This document shows, piece after piece, positions 8,399 to 17,974 of a stretch of DNA of 36,665 nt. The stretch lies in contig CALAJP010000289.1 of assembly GCA_937922815.1 (NCBI GenBank), positions 1 to 36,665 on the forward strand. The letters run 5' to 3'. The notes beneath the pieces were generated by a model. It was not told where the DNA came from. It saw only the letters and a program-made list of their open reading frames with translations, and did no database searches. This DNA is from an uncultured Saprospiraceae bacterium (GTDB lineage Bacteria > Bacteroidota > Bacteroidia > Chitinophagales > Saprospiraceae). Every line of letters begins with the position of its first letter. Within the stretch, counting starts at the first letter, position 1. Both the position numbers and the translations under genes were made by a program.

Positions 8399-8456
8399 TT
8401 CTCTATTTTTAATTAAAAAACAAGTAACTACAAATACTATTATTTGCTATATACAA

Positions 8457-10409
8457 TCAATTAGCAGTCAAAGTAACATTATCAAGAAAGACTTCATTAC
8501 TACCATCAACTGCATTTAGTGACCTAACATAAATAACAATTTTATTTGAAGATGCTGTGAAATCAAAAGAACTAGTAGTAAACATTGACTTGGAAGTATT
8601 AAAATCATTCGTAATGTTATAATATGCATCAATAGAAGAATGGCTTTTAGAGGCATCAATATCAGCTTCTGTCGTAATTTCTTCGTTTAATATAAATACT
8701 TCTGTATTGATGTCTTCAGCTTCCGACCTCGTATCAATAGTGAATTTATAACTTGCTCCCTGCTCTACGGTAACCAGTTGGTACATACGGCGGTCATTAC
8801 TACTAAATTTAGCTCCTCTTGATGCATTTCCGTCACCAGTATTCGCAGGTTGTTCGTTGGATCCATAAGTTGCATCTATATAGTCATTCAAATCCGTATT
8901 ATTCCAAAGTGCTCTGTATGGACTAGGAACAGTTTCACCGCTTCCGTCAAGAGCTTTGACTGTTGAATTGGGAGTCATGTCCCAAGCATCAACATTATCT
9001 CCATTATCTATTCCTGTAAAATCATCTAAAGTTCCATTAAGGACTTGGACTATAAATCCTTGTGCTACGGTAATCTGTTGTATAGATTTATCAATAGCTC
9101 CAGTAACACTGTAAGCAGTTAAAGTTACGTCATAAACACCGTCTTCAGTATAAGTATGTGTAGGGTTCATTCCTGTAAATTGGAATCCATTCCCAAATTC
9201 CCATAATAGCATTACTGCACCCACTGAAGCATCTGTAAAAGTGTATGTTTTATAATCGTTTGGATCTACTTGAAAAGTAAAGTCTGCTGACACAGGCGCC
9301 TGTATGTCTATTCCTTGACTTAAAGATGTTGATAAATTGGCTTCATTGGTTGCTGTAAGCGTTACGGTATAAGTATCGTGGGTATCATAAACATGAGTTG
9401 GAGACTCTTCTGTTGAAGTATTTCCATCTCCAAAATCCCACAAATAGCTCGTAGCTCCTGTAGATTCATTACTAAAAGAATACTCCAAAAAGTTAGTTTC
9501 ACTTTGTGCAGAACTAAAACCCGCAGAAGGGGGCACTGCTCCGTCTGCGCCTACATCAATAGTAAAATCATCAAGTCTCGCTTCAACAGGTCCATTATAA
9601 AAATAAATAGCTACTGTATTATTTGCCCCTGAACTAAATGCTAAAGTCTGTTGAATATAAGTTGCAGGGTCTTCTGTATCGTTTACTGTTACCGAAGCGA
9701 TAGTTGCAGCAAGTGCTTCTTCTCGAGATGTAGGAACACCATTTTCTGTTATACCTAATATAGATACTGTTACCCAAGGGTCAGTTGCATTACTTAACAT
9801 CGTATAATAGAATCTAAGGTCGTAATTCGTTTCTGGTTCTACAGCAATTTCTTGATAACCAATCCGAGATTCATCATTCGGTAATTTAGCTGCTTGATCA
9901 CCGAAAGAAACAGGACTACTACTAATTTGGATTACACCACCTAAATCACTGTTTCTCCAAGAATCTCTTCCATCTCCTCCTCCTTCAGGTAAAGCATCGT
10001 CTTCAAAACCTGATTCAATAATGATAGGCTGAAATGGACCTTCAACCACAATAACATCTATTGTAACCGTGCTGACGACTCCTAATGCATCAGCCGCTTT
10101 TAATGTTACACTATAAGTTCCTTCTCCTTCTTCGAAAGTATATGTTGGGTCTTTTTCCATAGAAATATTATCGCTTCCAAAATTCCATTCAAAAAGGGTT
10201 GCCTCCGTAGAAAGGTTCGTAAAATTAATCGTTCTAAAGTCTTCAAGAGTAGAAGCATAAGAGAAGTTAGCCTGAGGCAACGCTGTATCGGGTTTAGAAT
10301 TGGAGTCAGGTAAATCATCTCGAAAAATTTCATTCCCAACGCAACCAACCATAAACAAGCTAAAAAGCATCATTACTAAACCAACAAAAGCATTTATTTT
10401 ATATTTCAT
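8457..10409 (-). CDS. PKD/CBM-like surface glycan-binding lipoprotein
   Basis: A 650-residue lipoprotein (signal ending at Cys23, LFMVGC) directly after susD-like, the position of SusE/SusF-type surface glycan-binding proteins. Domains in order: PKD 1 at about 45-123; a beta-sandwich region at 128-290 (starting IIESGFED, ending ARLDDFTIDVG) that looks like a CBM4/9-type module; PKD 2 at 293-370 with the classic WDFGDGNTS; PKD 3 at 372-450 with WEFGNG; and a second CBM-like region at 455-650 ending in VFLDNVTLTAN. No catalytic motif is seen. I infer that it holds alginate at the surface for the PL7 lyase and SusCD. The CBM assignment rests on the pattern of start and end strands and is uncertain; the PKD calls are firm. 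Confidence 0.88.
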   Translation of the reverse strand: MKYKINAFVGLVMMLFSLFMVGCVGNEIFRDDLPDSNSKPDTALPQANFSYASTLEDFRTINFTNLSTEATLFEWNFGSDNISMEKDPTYTFEEGEGTYSVTLKAADALGVVSTVTIDVIVVEGPFQPIIIESGFEDDALPEGGGDGRDSWRNSDLGGVIQISSSPVSFGDQAAKLPNDESRIGYQEIAVEPETNYDLRFYYTMLSNATDPWVTVSILGITENGVPTSREEALAATIASVTVNDTEDPATYIQQTLAFSSGANNTVAIYFYNGPVEARLDDFTIDVGADGAVPPSAGFSSAQSETNFLEYSFSNESTGATSYLWDFGDGNTSTEESPTHVYDTHDTYTVTLTATNEANLSTSLSQGIDIQAPVSADFTFQVDPNDYKTYTFTDASVGAVMLLWEFGNGFQFTGMNPTHTYTEDGVYDVTLTAYSVTGAIDKSIQQITVAQGFIVQVLNGTLDDFTGIDNGDNVDAWDMTPNSTVKALDGSGETVPSPYRALWNNTDLNDYIDATYGSNEQPANTGDGNASRGAKFSSNDRRMYQLVTVEQGASYKFTIDTRSEAEDINTEVFILNEEITTEADIDASKSHSSIDAYYNITNDFNTSKSMFTTSSFDFTASSNKIVIYVRSLNAVDGSNEVFLDNVTLTAN

Positions 10410-10426
10410 AATTAACTTTTTTAATA

Positions 10427-11881
10427 TTAATAACCAGGGTTTTGTGTTAAAATACCTCCACTTAAATTTATTTCGCTTGAAGGAATTGGTAATAATAGTG
10501 CTCTAGAAGTAAATACATATCCTCTATCCACAGCATGTGCACTTAATACATTTTCTGCTACGCCGAACCTAAGAAGATCGAACCAACGTTGATTCTCAAA
10601 CGCAAGTTCTACACGTCTTTCAGTTAGCAAATCCTCTTTAGTAACATTAGAAACCAAATCCGTTAGCCCTGCTCTATTTCGAACTTGCTGAAAAGAATTT
10701 AAAGCTCCAGAATCACTTGTTTGTGTACCATCACCAATCAAAGACTCTACATGCATCAAAAGCACATCGGCATAACGCAAAGCAATGTAATCATTACCTG
10801 CATCACGAGTGCTTGCTCCATATGACGGAGGTGAAGTAGTAATGTCAGATCCTTCTGGTAAAAATTTGGCAACTTCATTTTCATCCTGTCCAAGAAAACC
10901 TAAATTGGTGATAGAAGTAGCTGTTCTGTTCCCCCCATACATGGCAAAATCCATAAAAAGGTTAGCGTTTACAATGTTCTGTCCGTCTTCCCTTCCTTGT
11001 CGGAAAGCAGAAGTATATTCAGATGAAAAACTTTGACTTTCTTGAGCGTTGCCTGTTTCATATTGAATCGCAAAAATTATTTCATCATTCAGTTCTGAAT
11101 AAAAGACATCATTAAAATCATTTACTAAAGTATAATCTTGACTAGCTATAATATCTTCACATAATTGTTGAGCTGCTGAATAATTAGGGCTTGATTGTGT
11201 CAAATAAACTTTAGCGAGTATTCCTTGAGCGGCTGCTTTTGAAGCTCTAGACTTATAGCTGTTATCCAAATTATTAATAGCTTCTTGCAAATCTGCTATA
11301 ATTTGAATATAAATTTGTTCCGTAGAGATTCTCGTAAAAAGAGCTTCAGTATCATCAGCTTGTGTTACCGATGTTACTAAAGGTACATCGCCAAACATTC
11401 TAACCAATTTAAAATAGGCATACGCTCTTAAAAACTTTGCTTCGGCTGCGTACCTTGCTTGGTTAGTAGGGTCTGCTACATCAATAAAATCCAATACGTT
11501 GTTTGCTCTAAAAATAGCTTGATACATTGAAGCATAATAATCTTCAGATTCTACATTATTTGCCTCAACAGTATATCTATGAAAATCAGATTTAGACCCT
11601 TCTAATGTTGCGTTTCTTGTATTATCAGAACGATGTTCAGTCAAAAGGTGCTCAAATTGAAGCCCTCTGTTAACATTACCAATATTGGTTACTGTGTTTT
11701 CATTAACCCCTTGAAAAGCATCATAAATCCCTACAATTCCCGCTAACACATCTTGGTCGGATTGAAAAAACCCTTCAACAGTAATCGCAGAATCGGGTAA
11801 TGGGTTCAAAAAACGGTCTGAATCACAAGACGCAATAACAAAACCCGCCGCAACTATTAATAAATATTTTATATTTTTCAT
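10427..11881 (-). CDS. SusD/RagB-family outer-membrane lipoprotein
   Basis: A 484-residue SusD-like protein with a lipoprotein signal ending at Cys19 (VIASC), the N-terminal FLNPLPDSAITVEGFF segment typical of the family, a TPR-rich middle (AEAKFLRAYAYFKLVRMFGDVPLV) and the C-terminal ERRVELAFENQRWFDLLRFG block. SusD proteins form the lid on the SusC barrel and bind the glycan; here alginate oligosaccharide is the likely ligand from the surrounding lyases. It lies 17 bases from both the SusC gene and the PKD lipoprotein gene, so the three are co-transcribed. Confidence 0.97.
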   Translation of the reverse strand: MKNIKYLLIVAAGFVIASCDSDRFLNPLPDSAITVEGFFQSDQDVLAGIVGIYDAFQGVNENTVTNIGNVNRGLQFEHLLTEHRSDNTRNATLEGSKSDFHRYTVEANNVESEDYYASMYQAIFRANNVLDFIDVADPTNQARYAAEAKFLRAYAYFKLVRMFGDVPLVTSVTQADDTEALFTRISTEQIYIQIIADLQEAINNLDNSYKSRASKAAAQGILAKVYLTQSSPNYSAAQQLCEDIIASQDYTLVNDFNDVFYSELNDEIIFAIQYETGNAQESQSFSSEYTSAFRQGREDGQNIVNANLFMDFAMYGGNRTATSITNLGFLGQDENEVAKFLPEGSDITTSPPSYGASTRDAGNDYIALRYADVLLMHVESLIGDGTQTSDSGALNSFQQVRNRAGLTDLVSNVTKEDLLTERRVELAFENQRWFDLLRFGVAENVLSAHAVDRGYVFTSRALLLPIPSSEINLSGGILTQNPGY

Positions 11882-11898
11882 GATTTGTTTTTTTTCGA

Positions 11899-14800
11899 TT
11901 AAAAATCCAAGTTTAAACCAAAAGTTACTGTTCTAAATATAGGTGTACCTGCTCTTTGTGAACCGTAAGCTCTAGGATTGCTACCGTCTACATGTTCTGG
12001 GTTGAATCCATGGTAGTCATCAGCTGTAACATAGAGTAGATTTTGAGCTGTTGCATAAACTCTTAATCCTGCAAAACCAATTTTAGATAAAATATCTTTA
12101 GACATATTATAACCTAGTGTTACATTTCTTAATGAAAAGTAATCTGCACTTGCAATAACCTCGCTCGTCAATACTTTTTCTTGGATAAAAGATTCGTGTG
12201 GCACTACACCGTCAGCAACTGCTTGTGCTTCGCCACCACTCTTAGTTCTATTTCCAAACCAATTATAGAAATATTGGTCTCCAATATTATTTACTTGGGC
12301 TCCTAAGCTTCCTTGAATCATAAATGAAAAGTCAAAATCTCCATATTTGAATTCATTGGTAAAACTATAAATCAAGTCTGGATATGGGTCTCCTAATATA
12401 GTCTTATCTTCTTCTGTAATAATACCATCTCCATTCAAATCTTTTACAATAGTGTCGTCTGCCTCTCCATTAATTCTATTCCAAGGATTATCAACATAAG
12501 CTGTTCTAAAAGCAACTTCATCATAAGCTTCCTCGTCAACTACATATCCCCAAAATGATGAAATAGGTTGCCCTACTCTATTAATCCATTGAGAATTTCT
12601 TCCATAAGTATCTTCTAATAAAGCATTATTTGAATTTCCAAAATCTAATAACTCATTTTGATTTGTAGAAGCGATTATCGTTGAATTCCAAGAAAATTTC
12701 CCTTCGGCTATATTTTTAGTTCTTAACTCAAATTCCCATCCTCTATTTTGAACTTTTCCTAGATTAACAATACCTGAATTGAAGCCCGAGATATAGGACA
12801 CAGGGTTTTCCAAAAGTAATTTATCACTTGTTCTACTATAATAATCAATAGATCCTGATATTTTATTATTTAAAAACCCAAAATCTATAGCAGGGTTAAA
12901 TTCTTCAGATGCTTCCCATTGTAATGAAGCATTCACTATATTAAGAGGTGAAACACCTGGCGAAATTCCTCCTTCTATTATCGCATTAGTACTTTCTAAT
13001 AAAGCCAAATAAGGCCAAACATTAACAATATCATCGCCTACATTAAAGTTCTCTGAACCTGTAAGACCGTAACTAATTCTAAGTTTTAATCGACTAACAA
13101 TGCTACTATTCTGTAAAAAAGCTTCATTATGAGCATTCCAACCTATAGATGCGGCAGGGAAATTACCCCATTTTGTACTCAAACCAAAAACAGAACTTCC
13201 ATCTCTTCTAAAAGAAGCATTAATCAAATACTTGTCAGCAAAAGCATAATTAACTCTAGCAAAATATCCTATTTTATTCCTTTCTGTATTTATTTCCTCA
13301 AATTCGGAAATAGCGGTAGCCCCCTGTAAATTTTTCAATAAATCATTCGTATAACCATTACCTGTTATATCACTATTTTCTGAAGTTCGTCGCTGTATAG
13401 TTACTCCTCCAAGTAAGTTGATTTCATGTCCTTTCCCAAGATCTCTATTATAAGCTAAAGTATTATCTGAAATAATTCTCGTCCTAAATCTTTCTTGTAA
13501 ATTGTATTGAGACCTACTTGCACCAGCTGCATGGTAGTTAGTACCATCCCACCTTGTTCTTTTTCTTTGATCCAAAGTAATACCAAGAGAAGTCTTTGCT
13601 GTTAATCCATCTATTATTTTATAGCTCAAATAAGTAGATCCGAATAGTTTAGTATTGAATTCGTAGTGCTCTCGTTCAACATATTGTTGAAAAGGATTTG
13701 AATCCCCTGAAGTACGAGGTCTTTCGGTGTTACCATCATCATCCAAGTCCAAATTTACTAGATGGTCTTCCCAAAAGTAGTCCCCAACGCCAACATTTGG
13801 GTAATCATCACGATCAATATATTGCAATGTTTCTTCGGTATGATAGATAGGTAACCATGGTGATTGTCGAGTAGGATTATGTATTGATGTTGGTAATCTC
13901 CTTTGTGTAGAGTACGAAGGTGTCGCCCTTACGCCCATTTTAAGTTTTTTACCTAATTTTGTATCCAGTTTTAATGTCCCTGTAAACAATTTATAGTCAT
14001 CTGTTATCACAACTCCTTCGTCGTGTAAATACCTTAAAGATGTGCTAAATTTGGTGTTTTCGGAACCGCCACGTGCAGATAAAGAATGGCTTGTTATATT
14101 TCCTTGTTCAAAAAAAACATCTTGCCAATCTCTATCAACACCAGTAATACTAACTAATTCTTGTGCATATATTGTTTCACCTGAAAGAGTACCAGTAGCT
14201 GCCTGCTCTTCTTCTGCCCAAGCGGCAACACTCTTTCTATAATCATCACTCCCGTGTGCATTTTTAAATCCTATATAGGTTTGATAACTAAATTTTGTCT
14301 TTCCTGCCTTACCACTTTTGGTAGTTATCATAATGACTCCGTTAGAACCCTCACTTCCATAAATAGCGGCAGAAGCTGCATCTTTTAAGACTTCAAAAGA
14401 TTCAACATCGTTCATATCTAAATTACCAAGAAATTCCGAACTTACTACAATACCATCTACTACCACGGCTGGTCCAGAATCAGCAGTCACTGAACCTACC
14501 CCTCTTATCGTAATAGTAGGAGCACCACCAGCTTCTGCATTAGTAGCTTGGATATTAACCCCAGATACTTGCCCTATCAAAGCATCATCAGCTCTTGCTA
14601 CTGCTATTTGATCTAGAGTCTCATTTTTTACCTTAGAAATGGCTCCAGTAAGATGTGATTTTTTTTGTGTTCCATACCCAACTACAACTATCTCGTCTAA
14701 TATACTTGAACCTTCTAATAAAACTACATTAAGGGTTTCTTGTCCTGTAATTATAATCTGTTGATCAGTAAAACCTATAAACGTAAACTCTACTACATCT

Positions 14801-15006
14801 CCACTCTTGACTTCTAATGAAAATTTCCCGTCAATGTCTGTCGAAGTTCCGATAGTAGAGTTTAAGACTTGGGCTGTAACTCCAATAAGCGGCTCGTTAT
14901 CTACACTCGAAGTAACTACTCCAGTTAACTTATACGTTTCTTGTGCGAAGGAGCTAACATTTAATAACATTAGCAAAAACAGGGTTATTGTAAATTTTAG
15001 TTTCAT
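11899..15006 (-). CDS. SusC/RagA-family TonB-dependent transporter
   Basis: A 1035-residue outer-membrane transporter. I start it at the ATG at 15006, where a normal signal peptide (MKLKFTITLFLLMLLNVSSFAQ) begins; an in-frame ATG at 15057 would add 17 residues in front of the signal and overlaps the operator region. A carboxypeptidase-regulatory-like domain covers about 28-105, then the DEIVVVGYGTQKK segment, the plug domain (about 110-225, with ITIRGVGS and PAVVVDG) and the beta-barrel ending in VTFGLNLDF with terminal Phe. It imports alginate oligosaccharides with TonB energy together with the SusD partner encoded next. The promoter and tandem operator lie at 15061-15105. Confidence 0.97.
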   Translation of the reverse strand: MKLKFTITLFLLMLLNVSSFAQETYKLTGVVTSSVDNEPLIGVTAQVLNSTIGTSTDIDGKFSLEVKSGDVVEFTFIGFTDQQIIITGQETLNVVLLEGSSILDEIVVVGYGTQKKSHLTGAISKVKNETLDQIAVARADDALIGQVSGVNIQATNAEAGGAPTITIRGVGSVTADSGPAVVVDGIVVSSEFLGNLDMNDVESFEVLKDAASAAIYGSEGSNGVIMITTKSGKAGKTKFSYQTYIGFKNAHGSDDYRKSVAAWAEEEQAATGTLSGETIYAQELVSITGVDRDWQDVFFEQGNITSHSLSARGGSENTKFSTSLRYLHDEGVVITDDYKLFTGTLKLDTKLGKKLKMGVRATPSYSTQRRLPTSIHNPTRQSPWLPIYHTEETLQYIDRDDYPNVGVGDYFWEDHLVNLDLDDDGNTERPRTSGDSNPFQQYVEREHYEFNTKLFGSTYLSYKIIDGLTAKTSLGITLDQRKRTRWDGTNYHAAGASRSQYNLQERFRTRIISDNTLAYNRDLGKGHEINLLGGVTIQRRTSENSDITGNGYTNDLLKNLQGATAISEFEEINTERNKIGYFARVNYAFADKYLINASFRRDGSSVFGLSTKWGNFPAASIGWNAHNEAFLQNSSIVSRLKLRISYGLTGSENFNVGDDIVNVWPYLALLESTNAIIEGGISPGVSPLNIVNASLQWEASEEFNPAIDFGFLNNKISGSIDYYSRTSDKLLLENPVSYISGFNSGIVNLGKVQNRGWEFELRTKNIAEGKFSWNSTIIASTNQNELLDFGNSNNALLEDTYGRNSQWINRVGQPISSFWGYVVDEEAYDEVAFRTAYVDNPWNRINGEADDTIVKDLNGDGIITEEDKTILGDPYPDLIYSFTNEFKYGDFDFSFMIQGSLGAQVNNIGDQYFYNWFGNRTKSGGEAQAVADGVVPHESFIQEKVLTSEVIASADYFSLRNVTLGYNMSKDILSKIGFAGLRVYATAQNLLYVTADDYHGFNPEHVDGSNPRAYGSQRAGTPIFRTVTFGLNLDF

Positions 15007-15060
15007 AATTACTTTTTTGTTTTTTAAGAATGTTCTTACGAAGAATATAGAATACATTCA

Positions 15061-15086
15061 TTTGGTACACCAGTTTGGTTAACCAG
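15061..15086. promoter_or_regulatory. Operator 2: tandem 13-bp operator pair at the SusC promoter
   Basis: Two 13-base units lie side by side: TTTGGTACACCAG (15061-15073) and TTTGGTTAACCAG (15074-15086), 11 of 13 bases identical. The promoter-side unit carries the perfect core TGGTTAACCA (15076-15085); the gene-side unit carries the degenerate core TGGTACACCA (15063-15072). Both fit TGGT-N2-ACCA. The pair would sit over the first transcribed bases, where a bound GntR dimer would block the polymerase. Confidence 0.75.
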
Positions 15087-15097
15087 TTTCATTATTC

Positions 15098-15105
15098 CAA
15101 ATATA
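15098..15105 (-). promoter_or_regulatory. -7 box of the SusC operon promoter
   Basis: The minus strand reads TATATTTG, a full match to TAnnTTTG, 12 bases upstream of the operator core. The -33 region is T-rich without a clear TTG. Predicted transcription would begin near 15091, leaving a leader of about 85 bases before the ATG at 15006. Confidence 0.6.
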
Positions 15106-15220
15106 TAAACAAAATTTCGTTAATTAAAACATTTTCATTATTAAATTTTAAAAAAACAACAACTAACCATTTTTTACATTAAACTCCCTCTACTAAACTA
15201 ACAGATTTACAAAAATTAAT

Positions 15221-15250
15221 ACTTCTATTTATGATACGCTTAGTAGAAGT
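15221..15250 (-). terminator. Candidate terminator after the KdgF gene
   Basis: ACTTCTA (15221-15227) and TAGAAGT (15244-15250) form a 7-bp stem; in the minus direction the stem is followed by TATTAATTTTTG. It lies about 65 bases past the KdgF stop and before the SusC promoter, so it could separate the two operons. The remainder of 15107-15315 shows no gene. Confidence 0.35.
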
Positions 15251-15315
15251 TTTATTCAAAACAGCCTCCCCTAACACCAAATAAGAATATATTTCTGTTA
15301 AGAGCGAGTATTTTT

Positions 15316-15690
15316 TCAAGGCTTATCTCCAAAATAAGACACAGCACCTCCACTTAAAAAATCTTCTCTTACAGGGCTAAAAGTGTCGATTAACATACCT
15401 TCTTCTAAGCAAACTGCACTGTGTAATAAATTAGGCTCAATATATACACCATCTCCTGCTTCTACAATTTTTTTAACCCCATCAATTTCGAATTCAAATT
15501 TTCCAGAAACACAATAAGTCGCTTGAGTATGAAAATGCTGATGTGGAGCACCTAATGCACCTTTTTCGAACTTTACTTTTACCATCATAATTTGATTATC
15601 ATAACCTAAAAATTTTCTTGATACACCACCACCAAGGGCTTCCCATTCCATATTCTTTGTTATCAGGTACTTTTCGCTAAATCTTTTCAT
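15316..15690 (-). CDS. kdgF: KdgF-like cupin, unsaturated uronate to DEH conversion
   Basis: A 124-residue single-domain cupin. It shows the KdgF pattern: GGGVSRKFLGYD near the start, the metal-ligand cluster HQHFHTQATY (His50, His52, His54, Gln56), a later ligand His90 in NLLHSAVC, and the conserved FSPVREDFL near the end. KdgF enzymes speed the ring opening of 4,5-unsaturated monouronates made by exolyases such as PL17 to the linear DEH. There is no signal peptide, so it acts in the cytoplasm. It starts 15 bases after the PL17 gene, consistent with coupling of exolysis and ring opening. Confidence 0.95.
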   Translation of the reverse strand: MKRFSEKYLITKNMEWEALGGGVSRKFLGYDNQIMMVKVKFEKGALGAPHQHFHTQATYCVSGKFEFEIDGVKKIVEAGDGVYIEPNLLHSAVCLEEGMLIDTFSPVREDFLSGGAVSYFGDKP

Positions 15691-15705
15691 AAGTTTAATT
15701 GTATT

Positions 15706-17970
15706 TTATTTGAAATAATAATTACCTGTCCATAGGTAATCTTTTCCATTAATTTTTACGCTGTGTTTTTGTGATGATAGTAAATTTGCTGTTATAAACA
15801 ATGTTTTTTTGTTGTTTGCAAGAGTAATTTCTATCGCTGTATACATATCTGTATCTAATACAACTTTTAGTTCTACAATACTACTTTTAGAGTTTACTGC
15901 AGATTCTGTAACGGGACTATAAGATCCATGTGATTCGATTGTAGAAACAAAAAGCGTGTTTTGGCTGTTGTCTCGCCTTAACATTAATGCGGGGTCTCTT
16001 CTCAAATTAAATTCAGGGTCATTGGCTCCAATTCTTGTAAAGAATAGTTCGTCATTACCATTCGTAATTGAAGTTAAGGTGTAAAAATTTCGGTTATTTA
16101 ACCATGTTAATTTACTATTTCCACTAACAGCATTGGCTCTTCCTTCAACAAATAGGTGTTGATAGCCATTTTTATCACCCAAAGCAGATAATGTTTTAGG
16201 TGTTTTGTATTCAAAGTTTGTTTGTATCACTTGACCGAAAAAATAGTATGGGAAATCATATTTATTAACTTTATCAGAAATTACCTTCATAATATCTAAT
16301 ACATATGGCTTTTCTAAATTTTCATCTTTTATAACTGCCATTGTACGCAATAGCTCTGTTCCTGAGTAGGCGTTGCGTTCGATAGCACTTGCCACCTGCA
16401 CCACTTCATTATCTGAAGAGAAATAATTTAACACAGAATGGTGTTGACTTCCTATTTCATACTTACCGTTAAAATGGGAGGTTTCATTTTGCGTAACTGT
16501 GTTATGTGCAATGGTTTGTTTTGCCCAAGTCTTGTTTTCTTTTAAGTAATTCCCCCCTCCTTTTTGCTCAATATTTACAAATCTTGACAAACCATAGTCT
16601 TGAAGAACTTCGTCTCCATCTTCATATAATGAATATGATAATTTATCATAATGGCCATGACTAGAGCCTTGTGATGCATACTTAAACACCAGTTCTATAT
16701 CTTCATTTCTTAATATGGCAACACCGCCTTGTTTTCCTTTTGATCCATCCGAAAGATTAATGGATTTTTTCTCAAAAGGCACAGCTTTTTTGTTTTTAAT
16801 TCCTAAAGCTACAGCCAAACCAGAATCGTCTAGCAACACGCTACCTTGCTCTGTTGCGATGGATAATAACCCAGGGGCCTGTGTACCAAAATGATACGAA
16901 ATATCTACTGCCGTAACTAAAGCACTTGTATAATAAGACATTCCTTTTTGACCATCATTAAGCGGAAAAAACTCACCGTCAGCGTCAGATAAATTAAGTA
17001 AGGCATTAATTGATTTTAACAAAACACTATCTTTATATTCAAAGATTTTCAATTCTGGTTTAACATTATGTAATCCCTCAGCAAAAATCAAAAAAGGATA
17101 CATGGCATACCGTTGGTAATAGGGACCTTCATTATAATAACCGTCTGGTGAAAAGGGCTCTTCGATATTAGCTAAAAATCCAGCTTTTCCATCTTTATTT
17201 AAAAAACCACCGTCATCATCTTTTTCTTTGGCATCTAATTTTAAATCTTTAATTCCGTAGAGTGCTCGGTCAATTAATTCTTGATCATCCATCACCAAAC
17301 CAATCATACCTACAGCGGCATTCCCCCATGTGCTATGATTATGAACTCTTTGGTAAAACTGTGGACTGTTTATTGAAATATGGTCTGCAAATGGTCTAAA
17401 TAAATTAGTTTCTAATTGATTACGTTCTTCTTCCGATAAATAATCATAGATACAATCATAAGCTTGACTTACATAAACTAACCAGTTCGAGTCGTTTAAA
17501 CATTGCCAAAACAATTTACCTCTTGCATAGGATCGAGTTTTAGGGTGCAATGGCAATGTTTTATACATAGCTTCATATTGCATAAGCATGTCTTTTACAT
17601 ACTTGGCATATTTTTCGTCATCTAAAATTTGATATAATACACCAGCTTTTTGCAGTACTACCATATTACGTTTGTGCCGTACATGCGTATATCCTCCAGA
17701 ATAATCTTTAGGTATTGGTGTGTCTATGCCTAATGCAATTTCCGCATCAATTTCTTCTTTAACAGCTTTTAAGGTTTTATCAAAAATTGGAACCGTTCCT
17801 AAATTAGCTCTAATTTCTTCAACCCCTTTTTTTGTTAAGATTAACTTTGGATGTTGAGACGAATCACTTTTAATAATTTTAGGAATAGATTGTTCTTTAC
17901 AAGAAAAGACAATCAAAGCCATAAATAGTAGTAAGATGTTTAATTGGAAATATTTTGATAGATTCGTCAT
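15706..17970 (-). CDS. PL17 oligoalginate lyase, lipoprotein
   Basis: A 754-residue exolytic lyase with a lipoprotein signal ending at Cys24 (IVFSC). The N-terminal half is the alginate-lyase alpha/alpha-toroid (about 40-400), with Asn211-His212 in VHNHSTWGN and the Tyr-rich EGPYYQRYAMY (281-291), which match the Asn/His and catalytic Tyr region of the PL17 enzyme Alg17C. The C-terminal half is the heparinase II/III-like beta-sheet domain, with the metal-type motif SSHGHYDKLSY and HNTVTQNE. It releases unsaturated monouronate from oligoalginate, probably in the periplasm. The start lies 4 bases after the upstream PL7 stop. Confidence 0.95.
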   Translation of the reverse strand: MTNLSKYFQLNILLLFMALIVFSCKEQSIPKIIKSDSSQHPKLILTKKGVEEIRANLGTVPIFDKTLKAVKEEIDAEIALGIDTPIPKDYSGGYTHVRHKRNMVVLQKAGVLYQILDDEKYAKYVKDMLMQYEAMYKTLPLHPKTRSYARGKLFWQCLNDSNWLVYVSQAYDCIYDYLSEEERNQLETNLFRPFADHISINSPQFYQRVHNHSTWGNAAVGMIGLVMDDQELIDRALYGIKDLKLDAKEKDDDGGFLNKDGKAGFLANIEEPFSPDGYYNEGPYYQRYAMYPFLIFAEGLHNVKPELKIFEYKDSVLLKSINALLNLSDADGEFFPLNDGQKGMSYYTSALVTAVDISYHFGTQAPGLLSIATEQGSVLLDDSGLAVALGIKNKKAVPFEKKSINLSDGSKGKQGGVAILRNEDIELVFKYASQGSSHGHYDKLSYSLYEDGDEVLQDYGLSRFVNIEQKGGGNYLKENKTWAKQTIAHNTVTQNETSHFNGKYEIGSQHHSVLNYFSSDNEVVQVASAIERNAYSGTELLRTMAVIKDENLEKPYVLDIMKVISDKVNKYDFPYYFFGQVIQTNFEYKTPKTLSALGDKNGYQHLFVEGRANAVSGNSKLTWLNNRNFYTLTSITNGNDELFFTRIGANDPEFNLRRDPALMLRRDNSQNTLFVSTIESHGSYSPVTESAVNSKSSIVELKVVLDTDMYTAIEITLANNKKTLFITANLLSSQKHSVKINGKDYLWTGNYYFK

Positions 17971-17974
17971 AAAT

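Noticed and set aside
14955-15057. Longer SusC start at 15057 giving 1052 residues
   Set aside because: The extra 17 residues precede a normal signal peptide and the ATG lies immediately next to the operator, within a few tens of bases of the predicted transcription start; the ATG at 15006 fits better.
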